From assembly GCA_947628385.1 (NCBI GenBank), contig CANQZS010000111.1, positions 1 to 6,184 of the forward strand: DNA of 6,184 nucleotides, read 5' to 3'. The notes under the pieces are model-generated. The model was not told the DNA's origin and did not search any database. It saw only the letters and a program-made list of their open reading frames with translations. Source of the DNA: an uncultured Clostridia bacterium. GTDB taxonomy: Bacteria > Bacillota > Clostridia > Oscillospirales > Ruminococcaceae. Made by a program: the position numbers and the translations under genes. Shown here piece by piece: positions 1 to 5,885 of the stretch. How positions within the stretch are numbered: position 1 is the first letter of the stretch; each line of letters begins with the position of its first letter.

Positions 1-93
1 CTCCGCCCCTTGACCCCGCGAGCTGGGCTCAGCTCGACCAGCTTTATATTTTGCGCCTACGGCGCAAAATAGTAATCACTTTTTCGACAAACT
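1..93. repeat. GC-rich hairpin cluster, possible end of an interspersed intergenic repeat
   Basis: This non-coding stretch holds two perfect inverted repeats close together. CGAGCTG at 19-25 pairs with CAGCTCG at 30-36 around a 4-base loop. ATTTTGCGCC at 48-57 pairs with GGCGCAAAAT at 61-70 around the loop TAC. The first 40 bases are about 72% G+C, far richer than the AT-rich intergenic DNA elsewhere in the window. Bases 1-12 look like the right half of a third hairpin, since GCCCCTTG at 5-12 would pair with CAAGGGGC if that lay just left of the edge. No convincing protein is encoded. Calling it a repeat is an inference from the structure and composition; only one copy is visible here. Confidence 0.4.
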
Positions 94-127
94 GAGTCCT
101 CAAAGCATATCACAGCTTTGAGGACTC
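94..127 (-). terminator. Stem-loop after the YfhO-family gene, probable terminator
   Basis: GAGTCCTCAAAGC at 94-106 is the exact inverted repeat of 115-127, giving a 13-bp perfect stem with an 8-base loop. It begins 8 bases beyond the stop codon of the leftward membrane protein gene, the usual place for an intrinsic terminator. The T-tract is weak on the leftward strand (AGTTTGTCG) and a little better on the rightward strand (TTTATATCTT). It may therefore work in both directions, or also end a gene lying left of the window. Confidence 0.6.
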
Positions 128-135
128 TTTATATC

Positions 136-3015
136 TTATGCCTGTTCTTTATCTGAGCTGTCGGGAGCATTGTTCTGAGGAATGTCGGCTATAAAATTCT
201 CCTCCGGTACAGCAGCGCTTTCAGAAGATCCCTTTTGATCCTCAGGAGCTTCTTTACGGATCACGGCACTCTCCACATATGGAGCCTTACTTTTTTCAAT
301 ACGGTTTTTATGCTCAAAGATCCCGATAACAACAAGCGTCAGCACACCGAGTATGGACAGTACGATGCCAAGAGCCATTCCCTTGGGGAAAAATCTCATT
401 TCAATAGTATGTGTTCCGGCAGATACGGGAACGCCTATAAGAGCGTCCACAAGCTCAACGGGTTCTGTTTTTTCTCCGTCAACATATATTGTCCAGCCCG
501 GCTCCCATGAAATAGTAGTAAACAATATACCGTCTTTCTGAGCAGTAACAGATCCCTTGATATGATCCTCCTTGAAATAGTCTATTTCAAGCGGCTGCTT
601 CCTCAGCTCATCAACAGCGTTTGCAAACTGCTGCTCATCAAGATAATAGATATAATTATCCTTGAAAAGCACTTCGTTCTTTTCCTCTCTTATAGTTGTG
701 ATAAGAGAGATCTCCTCGCCCGCAGCAAATCTTCCGAGCGTCTGGATATTCATTTTTCCTCCCTCATAGTAATAATCGAGGAATTCCTTATTCAGCCAGA
801 GGTTTACTTCCCTTTCATAGCTTGATGGGAAGTACATATAGATCATATCCTCCGTGGGAGCGGTAAATAAAAATTCAATATGTGAATTTTCTCCCTCAAT
901 ACGCGTAGTATATTTGGTATGTGTGCCATATGTTGACGGTTTGGCGTTTTCGGGAACAATATCATCAATTTCGATCCTTTTAAAGAAATCCTGCTTTTCA
1001 TCGGAAACAAGTGCGGAAAGCAGCAGATTCTGATTTTCAAAAGGATTTTCCCAGCTCTCAAACGTCAGGTTTGCAATTGAACTGTCCGCCATGAACGCAA
1101 CGGGAAGAGCATAAGGATTTTTATAAACATACATTATCTCCTTGCTGTCTCCGTTTGCAAGGACAAGATCGTCATAATGCTTGGACAGCGCTGCCTCCGG
1201 AGGTTCAATGGTAGTGACTCCGAAATCATCGGTGACCTCCTTTGCTGCATCGCCCTTTTCCATTACGTATTTTATTCCGAATATAGAATCCGTAACATAT
1301 GTTGCGCCCTTGTATTTGATATAGTGACCTCCGTAGGAAAAGCCAAGATTACGCAGGAATTGTATAGGCGCGGCATTGAGCGTTGAGCTGGAATGTGAAA
1401 GCCCGAATGATCCGAACGCCATAGCGTCGTTTACGGTACGGTGGAAGTCCTTTTCTATCCTGTAAATGCCGTCGTCCATATCATATATCTTTTGCACCGT
1501 ATTTCTTCCAAGGGTGATGTATCTGTTATATGAACTGTGCTTTGAATATACGACGTCCTTGTCGATCTTATACATATTATAGGTAGTCGTAAAAGTAAGC
1601 TCTGCGATCACAAACATTGAAATAAATATAGGAACAGGCTTTACCTTATAGAATTTCTTATGCAGATACAGCAGCAGCGCATAGATCCCTGACATAGCCG
1701 CCGTGAACCATATAGTTGCAAGGATATGTGTTTTTTCAATATCCTTTCCGTTAGCGGTAACGATAATATCCTGCTTGTCAATATAGAAAACGTATCCCAG
1801 CAGCAGGAAAAATACAAGACCGATCTCCTTGTACGATATGCCCTTTATCCTTTCAAAAGCCTGAGCCGCCATAACAAGCATAAGGAAGCTGAATGTGAAC
1901 GAATATCTGTACGGCAGCCAGTTAGGTACCTGAAAGCCGTGCCATACAAGATCCACCGTATACATATACATTGAAAGTATAATGGTAAGTGCAAGCATTC
2001 CGAAGCCTATTTTCTGCCGAAGCTTTATCCTGCTGTTTAAAAAATACAGAGGAACAAGTATGATAGTAAGTACTCCGCAGTATACCACCGGAGATCCCTC
2101 CGGACGGCACGTATCGTAAACGTTAGGCAGAAGATTCACAAAAAAATCTATAAAATCGAACTGCGTTTTCATATCATAGCTCGGAGAGGTAAATTCAAAC
2201 TTTCCGAGGCTGAGGCTGTAATACAAGGGTATCAGCAGCCATGATGCGCAAACAGCGGCCATAACTCCTCCGCAGGCAAATTTCACAAATGAAAGGAACA
2301 TATTTGCAAAGCGGAACGGATAGGTTTTTTCAGAAATAAAAAAGTAATATGCCAGAAAATAAAAGCAGCAGAAAATAGCGATCATCCAGCCGATATAGAA
2401 ATTCGCCACGAACATAAGCGAGAGCGGTATAATGAAAAACAGCCATTTTCCATCATCGCAGAGCTTTTCTATCCCTCTGCATATTATGGGAAGATAAATA
2501 AGTCCGTCCAGCCACATCGGATCCATGAGCTGAACTACCATATATGACATCAGGCTGTATAATATCGCAAAAATAAGAGCCGTATACGGAGCCGTGCGCT
2601 TTGAGTTTCGCATATACCAGCAGAACACAGCCGAAGCCGTTCCTACCTTCATCATCTGCATTATAAGCAGTGATTCCGTCATCATCGCCCTTGGCAGGAG
2701 CATTACAATAATAGTGAACGGACTTGCAAGGTAATACGCATACATTCCTATTATTTCTCCGGAAAGATTCCTGCTCCAGCTGTTAAGGAAGCTTCCATTG
2801 CCCCAGAAAGCGTCTCTCAGATTTTCAAAATAATATACATACTGACCATTCAGGTCAAGCACAAGCACAGACTGATCCTTTACAGGATACAATCCGAACA
2901 TCAGGTACGAGACCAGAAGCATTATCATAGGTATAAAAAATGCAAAAATATAAAGTCTTTTGCTGAACAGGAATTCCTTTATCCCTGTTTTATGCAGCAT
3001 ATGTGTACTCTTCAA
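136..3015 (-). CDS. YfhO-family polytopic membrane protein (probable GT-C-like glycosyltransferase)
   Basis: This 959-residue protein matches the YfhO membrane family. About 13 hydrophobic segments lie within residues 21-480. A large, mostly polar region (about 481-878) is probably outside the membrane. A last transmembrane helix (about 879-900) is followed by an acidic, proline-rich and probably disordered tail. Family-like features include the segment DLNGQYVYYF (residues 54-63) in the first outer loop, the YYLASPF stretch (94-100) and LPYRYSF (367-373). In Bacillus subtilis, YfhO has been linked to adding GlcNAc to lipoteichoic acid, using the lipid-linked sugar made by CsbB. The substrate here is unknown and no CsbB-like partner lies nearby. 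The start is TTG at 3015, because GGAGGT at 3022-3027 sits 6 bases before it; the in-frame ATG at 3000 is 21 bases away. The gene appears monocistronic, with its own promoter and a stem-loop after the stop. Confidence 0.88.
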   Translation of the reverse strand: MKSTHMLHKTGIKEFLFSKRLYIFAFFIPMIMLLVSYLMFGLYPVKDQSVLVLDLNGQYVYYFENLRDAFWGNGSFLNSWSRNLSGEIIGMYAYYLASPFTIIVMLLPRAMMTESLLIMQMMKVGTASAVFCWYMRNSKRTAPYTALIFAILYSLMSYMVVQLMDPMWLDGLIYLPIICRGIEKLCDDGKWLFFIIPLSLMFVANFYIGWMIAIFCCFYFLAYYFFISEKTYPFRFANMFLSFVKFACGGVMAAVCASWLLIPLYYSLSLGKFEFTSPSYDMKTQFDFIDFFVNLLPNVYDTCRPEGSPVVYCGVLTIILVPLYFLNSRIKLRQKIGFGMLALTIILSMYMYTVDLVWHGFQVPNWLPYRYSFTFSFLMLVMAAQAFERIKGISYKEIGLVFFLLLGYVFYIDKQDIIVTANGKDIEKTHILATIWFTAAMSGIYALLLYLHKKFYKVKPVPIFISMFVIAELTFTTTYNMYKIDKDVVYSKHSSYNRYITLGRNTVQKIYDMDDGIYRIEKDFHRTVNDAMAFGSFGLSHSSSTLNAAPIQFLRNLGFSYGGHYIKYKGATYVTDSIFGIKYVMEKGDAAKEVTDDFGVTTIEPPEAALSKHYDDLVLANGDSKEIMYVYKNPYALPVAFMADSSIANLTFESWENPFENQNLLLSALVSDEKQDFFKRIEIDDIVPENAKPSTYGTHTKYTTRIEGENSHIEFLFTAPTEDMIYMYFPSSYEREVNLWLNKEFLDYYYEGGKMNIQTLGRFAAGEEISLITTIREEKNEVLFKDNYIYYLDEQQFANAVDELRKQPLEIDYFKEDHIKGSVTAQKDGILFTTISWEPGWTIYVDGEKTEPVELVDALIGVPVSAGTHTIEMRFFPKGMALGIVLSILGVLTLVVIGIFEHKNRIEKSKAPYVESAVIRKEAPEDQKGSSESAAVPEENFIADIPQNNAPDSSDKEQA

Positions 3016-3021
3016 AAACAG

Positions 3022-3027
3022 ACCTCC
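3022..3027 (-). promoter_or_regulatory. Ribosome binding site that fixes the TTG start of the YfhO-family gene
   Basis: On the leftward strand this reads GGAGGT, with 6 bases (CTGTTT) before the TTG at 3015. The distance to the next in-frame ATG is too long for this site to serve it. Confidence 0.8.
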
Positions 3028-3105
3028 ATTCGGATAATGCGTGATAATATCTTTATTTTCAATACAAGCGATCTTTGCGGATAAATTTATCGGCCCGCAA
3101 TTATT

Positions 3106-3134
3106 ATTATAAATCCTTTTTCATCTCATTACAA
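3106..3134 (-). promoter_or_regulatory. SigA-type promoter for the YfhO-family gene
   Basis: Read leftward, TTGTAA (3134-3129) and a perfect TATAAT (3111-3106) are separated by exactly 17 bases. Transcription should start near 3099, giving a leader of about 84 bases. The T8/A6 tract at 3148-3163 lies just upstream, where an UP element would be expected. Confidence 0.65.
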
Positions 3135-3186
3135 TAGTTTTAGTATATTTTTTTTATAAAAAACGTGAAAAATTGTAAAAAAGCCC

Positions 3187-3215
3187 TTGTTAAATTGATT
3201 TTAATATGTTATAAT
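3187..3215 (+). promoter_or_regulatory. SigA-type extended -10 promoter for the NUDIX gene
   Basis: TTGTTA (3187-3192), a 17-base spacer and a perfect TATAAT (3210-3215) form one of the best promoter matches in the window. TG at 3207-3208 adds an extended -10 motif. A-rich DNA (3168-3182) lies just upstream. Transcription should start near 3222, about 150 bases before the NUDIX start codon. Confidence 0.7.
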
Positions 3216-3224
3216 ATTCTAAAA

Positions 3225-3236
3225 GAACATTTGTTG
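3225..3236 (+). promoter_or_regulatory. Possible weak LexA box at the NUDIX transcription start
   Basis: GAAC at 3225-3228, four bases, then GTTG at 3233-3236 resemble the Gram-positive LexA operator, whose core is GAAC-N4-GTTC. One base of the right half-site and one central purine differ from consensus. The position, about 10 bases beyond the -10 element, would suit a repressor. Chance occurrence in AT-rich DNA is quite possible. Confidence 0.2.
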
Positions 3237-3361
3237 TGTATTTGAAGATGTCCTGCATCGCCGATACGGCATATGACATTTACAGCTTCATTGCGGACAG
3301 ATATTACTGCCAAAGCAAAGCAATTTTTAAAATCATTATATCTGCGCTATAAAATTCCACC

Positions 3362-3367
3362 GGAGGT
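3362..3367 (+). promoter_or_regulatory. Ribosome binding site that fixes the NUDIX start
   Basis: GGAGGT lies 7 bases before the ATG at 3375. It shows that translation begins there and not at the in-frame ATG at 3273. The 34 extra residues that the earlier ATG would add look like translated leader and do not resemble the family. Confidence 0.85.
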
Positions 3368-3374
3368 ATTTATT

Positions 3375-3911
3375 ATGCACCTTTTTGAAAAAACAGTTGG
3401 ATCGGAAATGATCTTCGACGGCAAGATCATCAAAGTCAAAAAAGACAAGGCGGAGCTTGAAAATAATGAAATAGTGAACCGCGAGCTCGTTATCCACCCC
3501 GGAGGCGTATGTATAGTACCGGTAACGGATAACGGCGAAATACTTATGGTAAAACAGTTCAGGTACCCGTTCCAGACAGTCCTCACAGAGCTTCCGGCGG
3601 GAAAGCTCGAATTCGGCGAGGATCACCGCGAGGCAGGTCTCAGGGAGCTTAAAGAGGAGACCGGCGCTGTATGTGAAAAATTTGAATACCTCGGCGTATG
3701 TTATCCGTCCGTTGCATATCTTACGGAAAAGATTCATATGTATCTTGCAACAGGACTTTCCTTTGATAAGCAGCACCTTGACGACGACGAGTTCCTCGAC
3801 GTAATAAAGGTAAAGATCGAGGACGCTGTCGAAATGGTCATGAATAACGAGCTTCCCGACGCCAAGACCCAGTGTGCAATACTCAAAGCTGCCAGACTTC
3901 TCGGAAAATAA
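3375..3911 (+). CDS. NUDIX hydrolase, ADP-ribose pyrophosphatase-like
   Basis: This 178-residue protein carries a complete NUDIX box at residues 76-98: G76, then E82, then R90-E91-L92, E94-E95 and G97. The box fits G-x5-E-x7-REU-x-EE-x-G; the last position is alanine, where a bulky residue is usual. The glutamates bind the divalent metal used to cleave a nucleoside diphosphate linkage. The preceding ELPAGK and the proline (P111) about 14 residues after the box point to the ADP-ribose pyrophosphatase group (NudF-like), which splits ADP-ribose into AMP and ribose 5-phosphate in the cytoplasm. The segment EKIHMYLATGL (118-128) is also typical. Length fits the family (about 170-210 residues). The gene is alone on its strand, transcribed from its own promoter and convergent with spoVG. 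The exact substrate cannot be fixed from sequence, and other nucleotide sugars are possible. Confidence 0.88.
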   Translation: MHLFEKTVGSEMIFDGKIIKVKKDKAELENNEIVNRELVIHPGGVCIVPVTDNGEILMVKQFRYPFQTVLTELPAGKLEFGEDHREAGLRELKEETGAVCEKFEYLGVCYPSVAYLTEKIHMYLATGLSFDKQHLDDDEFLDVIKVKIEDAVEMVMNNELPDAKTQCAILKAARLLGK

Positions 3912-3924
3912 GCCATAAAAATAT

Positions 3925-3949
3925 GACAGCTCCGATGACCGGAGCTGTC
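3925..3949 (-). terminator. Intrinsic terminator of spoVG, between convergent genes
   Basis: GACAGCTCCG at 3925-3934 pairs perfectly with CGGAGCTGTC at 3940-3949 around a 5-base loop. Read leftward, the stem is followed by ATATTTTTATGG, a fair T-tract, so it suits the end of the spoVG transcript. Read rightward, the next bases are GGAAATTCATC, with no T-tract, so ending of the NUDIX transcript here would be weak. Confidence 0.75.
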
Positions 3950-3989
3950 GGAAATTCATCTCACTATTGATGCGCGTGCGGAACTTATC

Positions 3990-4286
3990 TTAAAGACCGG
4001 CTTCCTCAGCCTCAGCTTCAGCCTGCATCTGCTCAATGTGACGTGTATAAGCGTCGAGGATCTCGTCCTCTACCAGCTTACGTGCTTCCGGAGAGATAGG
4101 GTGAACAATATCTCTGAAAATACCGCTCTCGTCCTTTCTGCTCGGCATAGCAACGAAGAGTCTCTCATCACCCTGCACGACCTTAATATCGTGTACGGCA
4201 AGCATATTGTCGATGGTGATGGAAATTACTGCGCGAAGTCTGCCATCAGGAATTATTTTCCTGATCTTAATGTCTGTGATGTTCAT
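3990..4286 (-). CDS. spoVG: SpoVG, small nucleic-acid-binding regulator
   Basis: This 98-residue protein matches SpoVG along nearly its whole length. Conserved parts include the start MNITDIKIRK, the DGRLRA stretch (14-19), the VHDIKV stretch (31-36), LFVAMPSRK (43-51) and FRDIVHPI (57-64). SpoVG was named for a sporulation (cortex and septation) phenotype in Bacillus. It is also a DNA- and RNA-binding regulator in species that do not sporulate, so its presence does not prove sporulation. The acidic C-terminal tail (EAEAEEAGL) extends beyond the core, as is common. The start at 4286 is chosen because AAGGAGG (4295-4301) lies 8 bases upstream; an in-frame ATG at 4337 would add 17 unrelated residues. 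In several clostridia spoVG lies near murC, purR and glmU. Here it is next to murC but divergent from it. Confidence 0.95.
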   Translation of the reverse strand: MNITDIKIRKIIPDGRLRAVISITIDNMLAVHDIKVVQGDERLFVAMPSRKDESGIFRDIVHPISPEARKLVEDEILDAYTRHIEQMQAEAEAEEAGL

Positions 4287-4313
4287 TGAAACGTCCTCCT
4301 TGATAATTGACAT

Positions 4314-4342
4314 TTGTGATATAAGGTTTACAAACATATTAT
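4314..4342 (+). promoter_or_regulatory. Candidate SigA-type promoter for murC-lexA
   Basis: TTGTGA (4314-4319) and TATTAT (4337-4342) are separated by 17 bases. Transcription would start near 4349, about 120 bases before the murC start codon. The site lies inside the predicted leader of the divergent spoVG gene. No better rightward promoter was found between 4343 and 4470. Confidence 0.4.
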
Positions 4343-4362
4343 TGAATGTTTAATGGTAATTT

Positions 4363-4389
4363 ATTCAGTATTAAAAATAAATTTTCACC
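4363..4389 (-). promoter_or_regulatory. SigH-like candidate promoter for spoVG
   Basis: Read leftward, GGTGAAAAT (4389-4381), an 11-base spacer and ACTGAAT (4369-4363) resemble the Bacillus SigH promoter (RNAGGAWWW, 11-12 bases, RNNGAAT). The -10 part fits fully; the -35 part fits at 7 of 9 positions. Bacillus subtilis spoVG is a classic SigH-dependent gene, which gives the match some weight. The AT-rich context makes a chance match possible. Confidence 0.3.
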
Positions 4390-4414
4390 AATAATATGTA
4401 TATCACCGAGTATT

Positions 4415-4423
4415 ATTATAGCA
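4415..4423 (-). promoter_or_regulatory. Extended -10 promoter candidate for spoVG
   Basis: Read leftward, TGC directly precedes a perfect TATAAT, forming an extended -10 element. No good -35 hexamer is found 16-18 bases upstream. Transcription would start near 4408, giving a spoVG leader of about 120 bases. Confidence 0.4.
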
Positions 4424-4458
4424 GATGTTTCTTAACTAAATCTTAAACAATAACATTT

Positions 4459-4464
4459 GAGGTG
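4459..4464 (+). promoter_or_regulatory. Ribosome binding site that fixes the TTG start of murC
   Basis: GAGGTG lies 6 bases before the TTG at 4471. The in-frame GTG at 4462 overlaps this site itself and so is unlikely to be the start. Confidence 0.75.
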
Positions 4465-4470
4465 TGTATT

Positions 4471-5868
4471 TTGGATAAACAAATTTTGAACGGCAAACGC
4501 CATATCCATTTTATAGGAATTGGCGGAAGCGGAATGTATCCCCTTGCACAGATACTCCATTCCCAAGGATTTTACCTTACCGGCTCTGACAATAACGAAA
4601 CCGAGACCCTTAAAGCCGTCAGAGATATGGGAATAGAAGTCTTTCTCGGTCAGAAAGCCGAAAATATCAGCGGCGCAGACCTTATAGTCCATACAGCCGC
4701 GATCCTTTCTGACAATCCCGAGCTTATAGCCGCAAAAGCAAGCGGCGTTCCTGTGCTTGAACGCAGCGAGCTTCTGGGAATGATCACCGAGCTTCACGAT
4801 AATACCATATGCGTAAGCGGAACACACGGAAAAACAACGGTCACTTCAATGATAACACAGATAATGGTAATGCAGGATATGGATATAAGCGCTGTTATCG
4901 GAGGAAAGCTCCCTCTTATCCACGGCAGCGGTATAGCCGGAAAAAGCGGGACTATGGTCTGTGAAGCCTGTGAATTTCAGGATCATTTCCTTAATCTTTC
5001 AGTGAGTACCGCCGTCGTCCTTAATGTAGATGAGGATCATCTCGACTATTTCAAAGATCTTGACAATATAATACGCTCGTTCCACAAATTCTGCGAAAAT
5101 GCCGTAAACGCTGTGATAATAAACGGCGACGACGAAAATTCAATGAAAGCCGCCGAGGGTATCTCAGGGAAAAAAATTATCACATTCGGACGTTCCGAGA
5201 AAAATAACTGGTATCCTGAAAATATCCTGAGAACGGGAAAAATGCGCACGGAATTTACCATTATGCACGACGGAAAGCCATTCTGTAAGACCGCCGTCAA
5301 TATTCCCGGAGAACACAATATCGTAAATGCAGTCGCCGCTGCGGCAGCTTCATATGAAGCAGGCGTTTCTCCGGACGGCATCTCCGCCGGTCTTGAAGCT
5401 TTCCATGGTGCAGGCAGAAGATTTGAAAAATATGGAGAGGTATCGGGAATAACAGTCGTTGATGATTACGCCCATCACCCCGCTGAGATCTCGGCAACGT
5501 TAAAAACTGCGGCGTCTCTCGGATTTAAAAGAGTATGGGCGGTACATCAGCCCTTTACATTCTCAAGGACCGAGCTGCTGCTTGACGATTTTGCTAAGGC
5601 TCTTTCAATTGCTGACAAGGTCGTTCTTACCGCAATAATGGGAGGACGTGAAAAAAATATTTCCGGCATCCATACAAAGGCTCTTGCAGACAAGATACCG
5701 GACAGCATTTATTTTGACGAGGAAGAACACGACGCTAACTTTGAGCTTGCAGCCCGATATGCGGCTGAACACGCCGAGGAGGGCGATCTTATCATCACTC
5801 TCGGCTGCGGAGACGTAAATAAAGTGTCGCGAAGAATATTAAAGCTTCTGGAAGAAAAATTCAACTGA
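4471..5868 (+). CDS. murC: UDP-N-acetylmuramate--L-alanine ligase
   Basis: MurC joins L-alanine to UDP-MurNAc using ATP, the first amino-acid step of peptidoglycan precursor synthesis in the cytoplasm. The 465-residue length is normal. Domains appear in the expected order: an N-terminal Rossmann UDP-binding domain with GIGGSGM (16-22), a central ATPase domain with P-loop SGTHGKTT (116-123) and NVDEDHLDYF (185-194), then EHNIVNA (281-287), RRFE (316-319), DDYAHHP (331-337) and GCGD (445-448). Two motifs depart from the E. coli-type form: EACEFQDHFL (165-174) stands where a DESDGSFL-like motif is common, and HQPFTFSRT (359-367) replaces FQPHRYTRT. I believe such variants occur in other clostridial MurC proteins. 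Mpl is the main alternative, but GIGGSGM favours MurC. The TTG start is chosen from the ribosome binding site. lexA follows after 17 bases on the same strand. Confidence 0.93.
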   Translation: MDKQILNGKRHIHFIGIGGSGMYPLAQILHSQGFYLTGSDNNETETLKAVRDMGIEVFLGQKAENISGADLIVHTAAILSDNPELIAAKASGVPVLERSELLGMITELHDNTICVSGTHGKTTVTSMITQIMVMQDMDISAVIGGKLPLIHGSGIAGKSGTMVCEACEFQDHFLNLSVSTAVVLNVDEDHLDYFKDLDNIIRSFHKFCENAVNAVIINGDDENSMKAAEGISGKKIITFGRSEKNNWYPENILRTGKMRTEFTIMHDGKPFCKTAVNIPGEHNIVNAVAAAAASYEAGVSPDGISAGLEAFHGAGRRFEKYGEVSGITVVDDYAHHPAEISATLKTAASLGFKRVWAVHQPFTFSRTELLLDDFAKALSIADKVVLTAIMGGREKNISGIHTKALADKIPDSIYFDEEEHDANFELAARYAAEHAEEGDLIITLGCGDVNKVSRRILKLLEEKFN

Positions 5869-5885
5869 TCGAAAGGATGGTTCTG

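Larger units (their letters stand above)
3016..3374. other. Divergent intergenic region with two promoters
   Basis: This 359-bp AT-rich gap separates the leftward YfhO-family gene from the rightward NUDIX gene. It holds one strong promoter in each direction, at 3106-3134 and 3187-3215. Between them are A/T tracts, including the perfect palindrome TTTTTTATAAAAAA at 3150-3163, placed where UP elements usually act. The YfhO leader (about 84 bases) contains TTGCGG at 3075-3080 paired with CCGCAA at 3095-3100. The NUDIX leader (about 150 bases) contains an imperfect hairpin at 3248-3279. No riboswitch class, tRNA or small gene is recognisable. Confidence 0.7.

Noticed and set aside
1..93. Open reading frame running in from the left edge
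   Set aside because: One frame stays open to a stop near 93, but it translates the hairpin repeats and has no recognisable protein features.
562..825. Plus-strand open frames opposite the YfhO-family gene
   Set aside because: They are shadows of a well-supported gene on the other strand, with no start signal or family features.
3080..3091. Perfect palindrome GATAAATTTATC near the YfhO gene transcription start, considered as an operator
   Set aside because: Short AT-rich palindromes are expected by chance here, and no known regulator motif is recognised.
3273..3374. Upstream in-frame start for the NUDIX gene
   Set aside because: No ribosome binding site precedes 3273, while GGAGGT sits 7 bases before 3375.
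3336..3959. Long open frame (207 codons) on the minus strand opposite the NUDIX gene
   Set aside because: It lies antisense to a gene with an intact NUDIX box and ribosome binding site, and its cysteine- and tyrosine-rich product resembles no family.
4287..4337. Upstream in-frame start for spoVG
   Set aside because: The added residues do not match SpoVG, and AAGGAGG is placed for the ATG at 4286.
5046..5497. Minus-strand open frames inside murC
   Set aside because: They are antisense to conserved MurC motifs and lack ribosome binding sites or family features.
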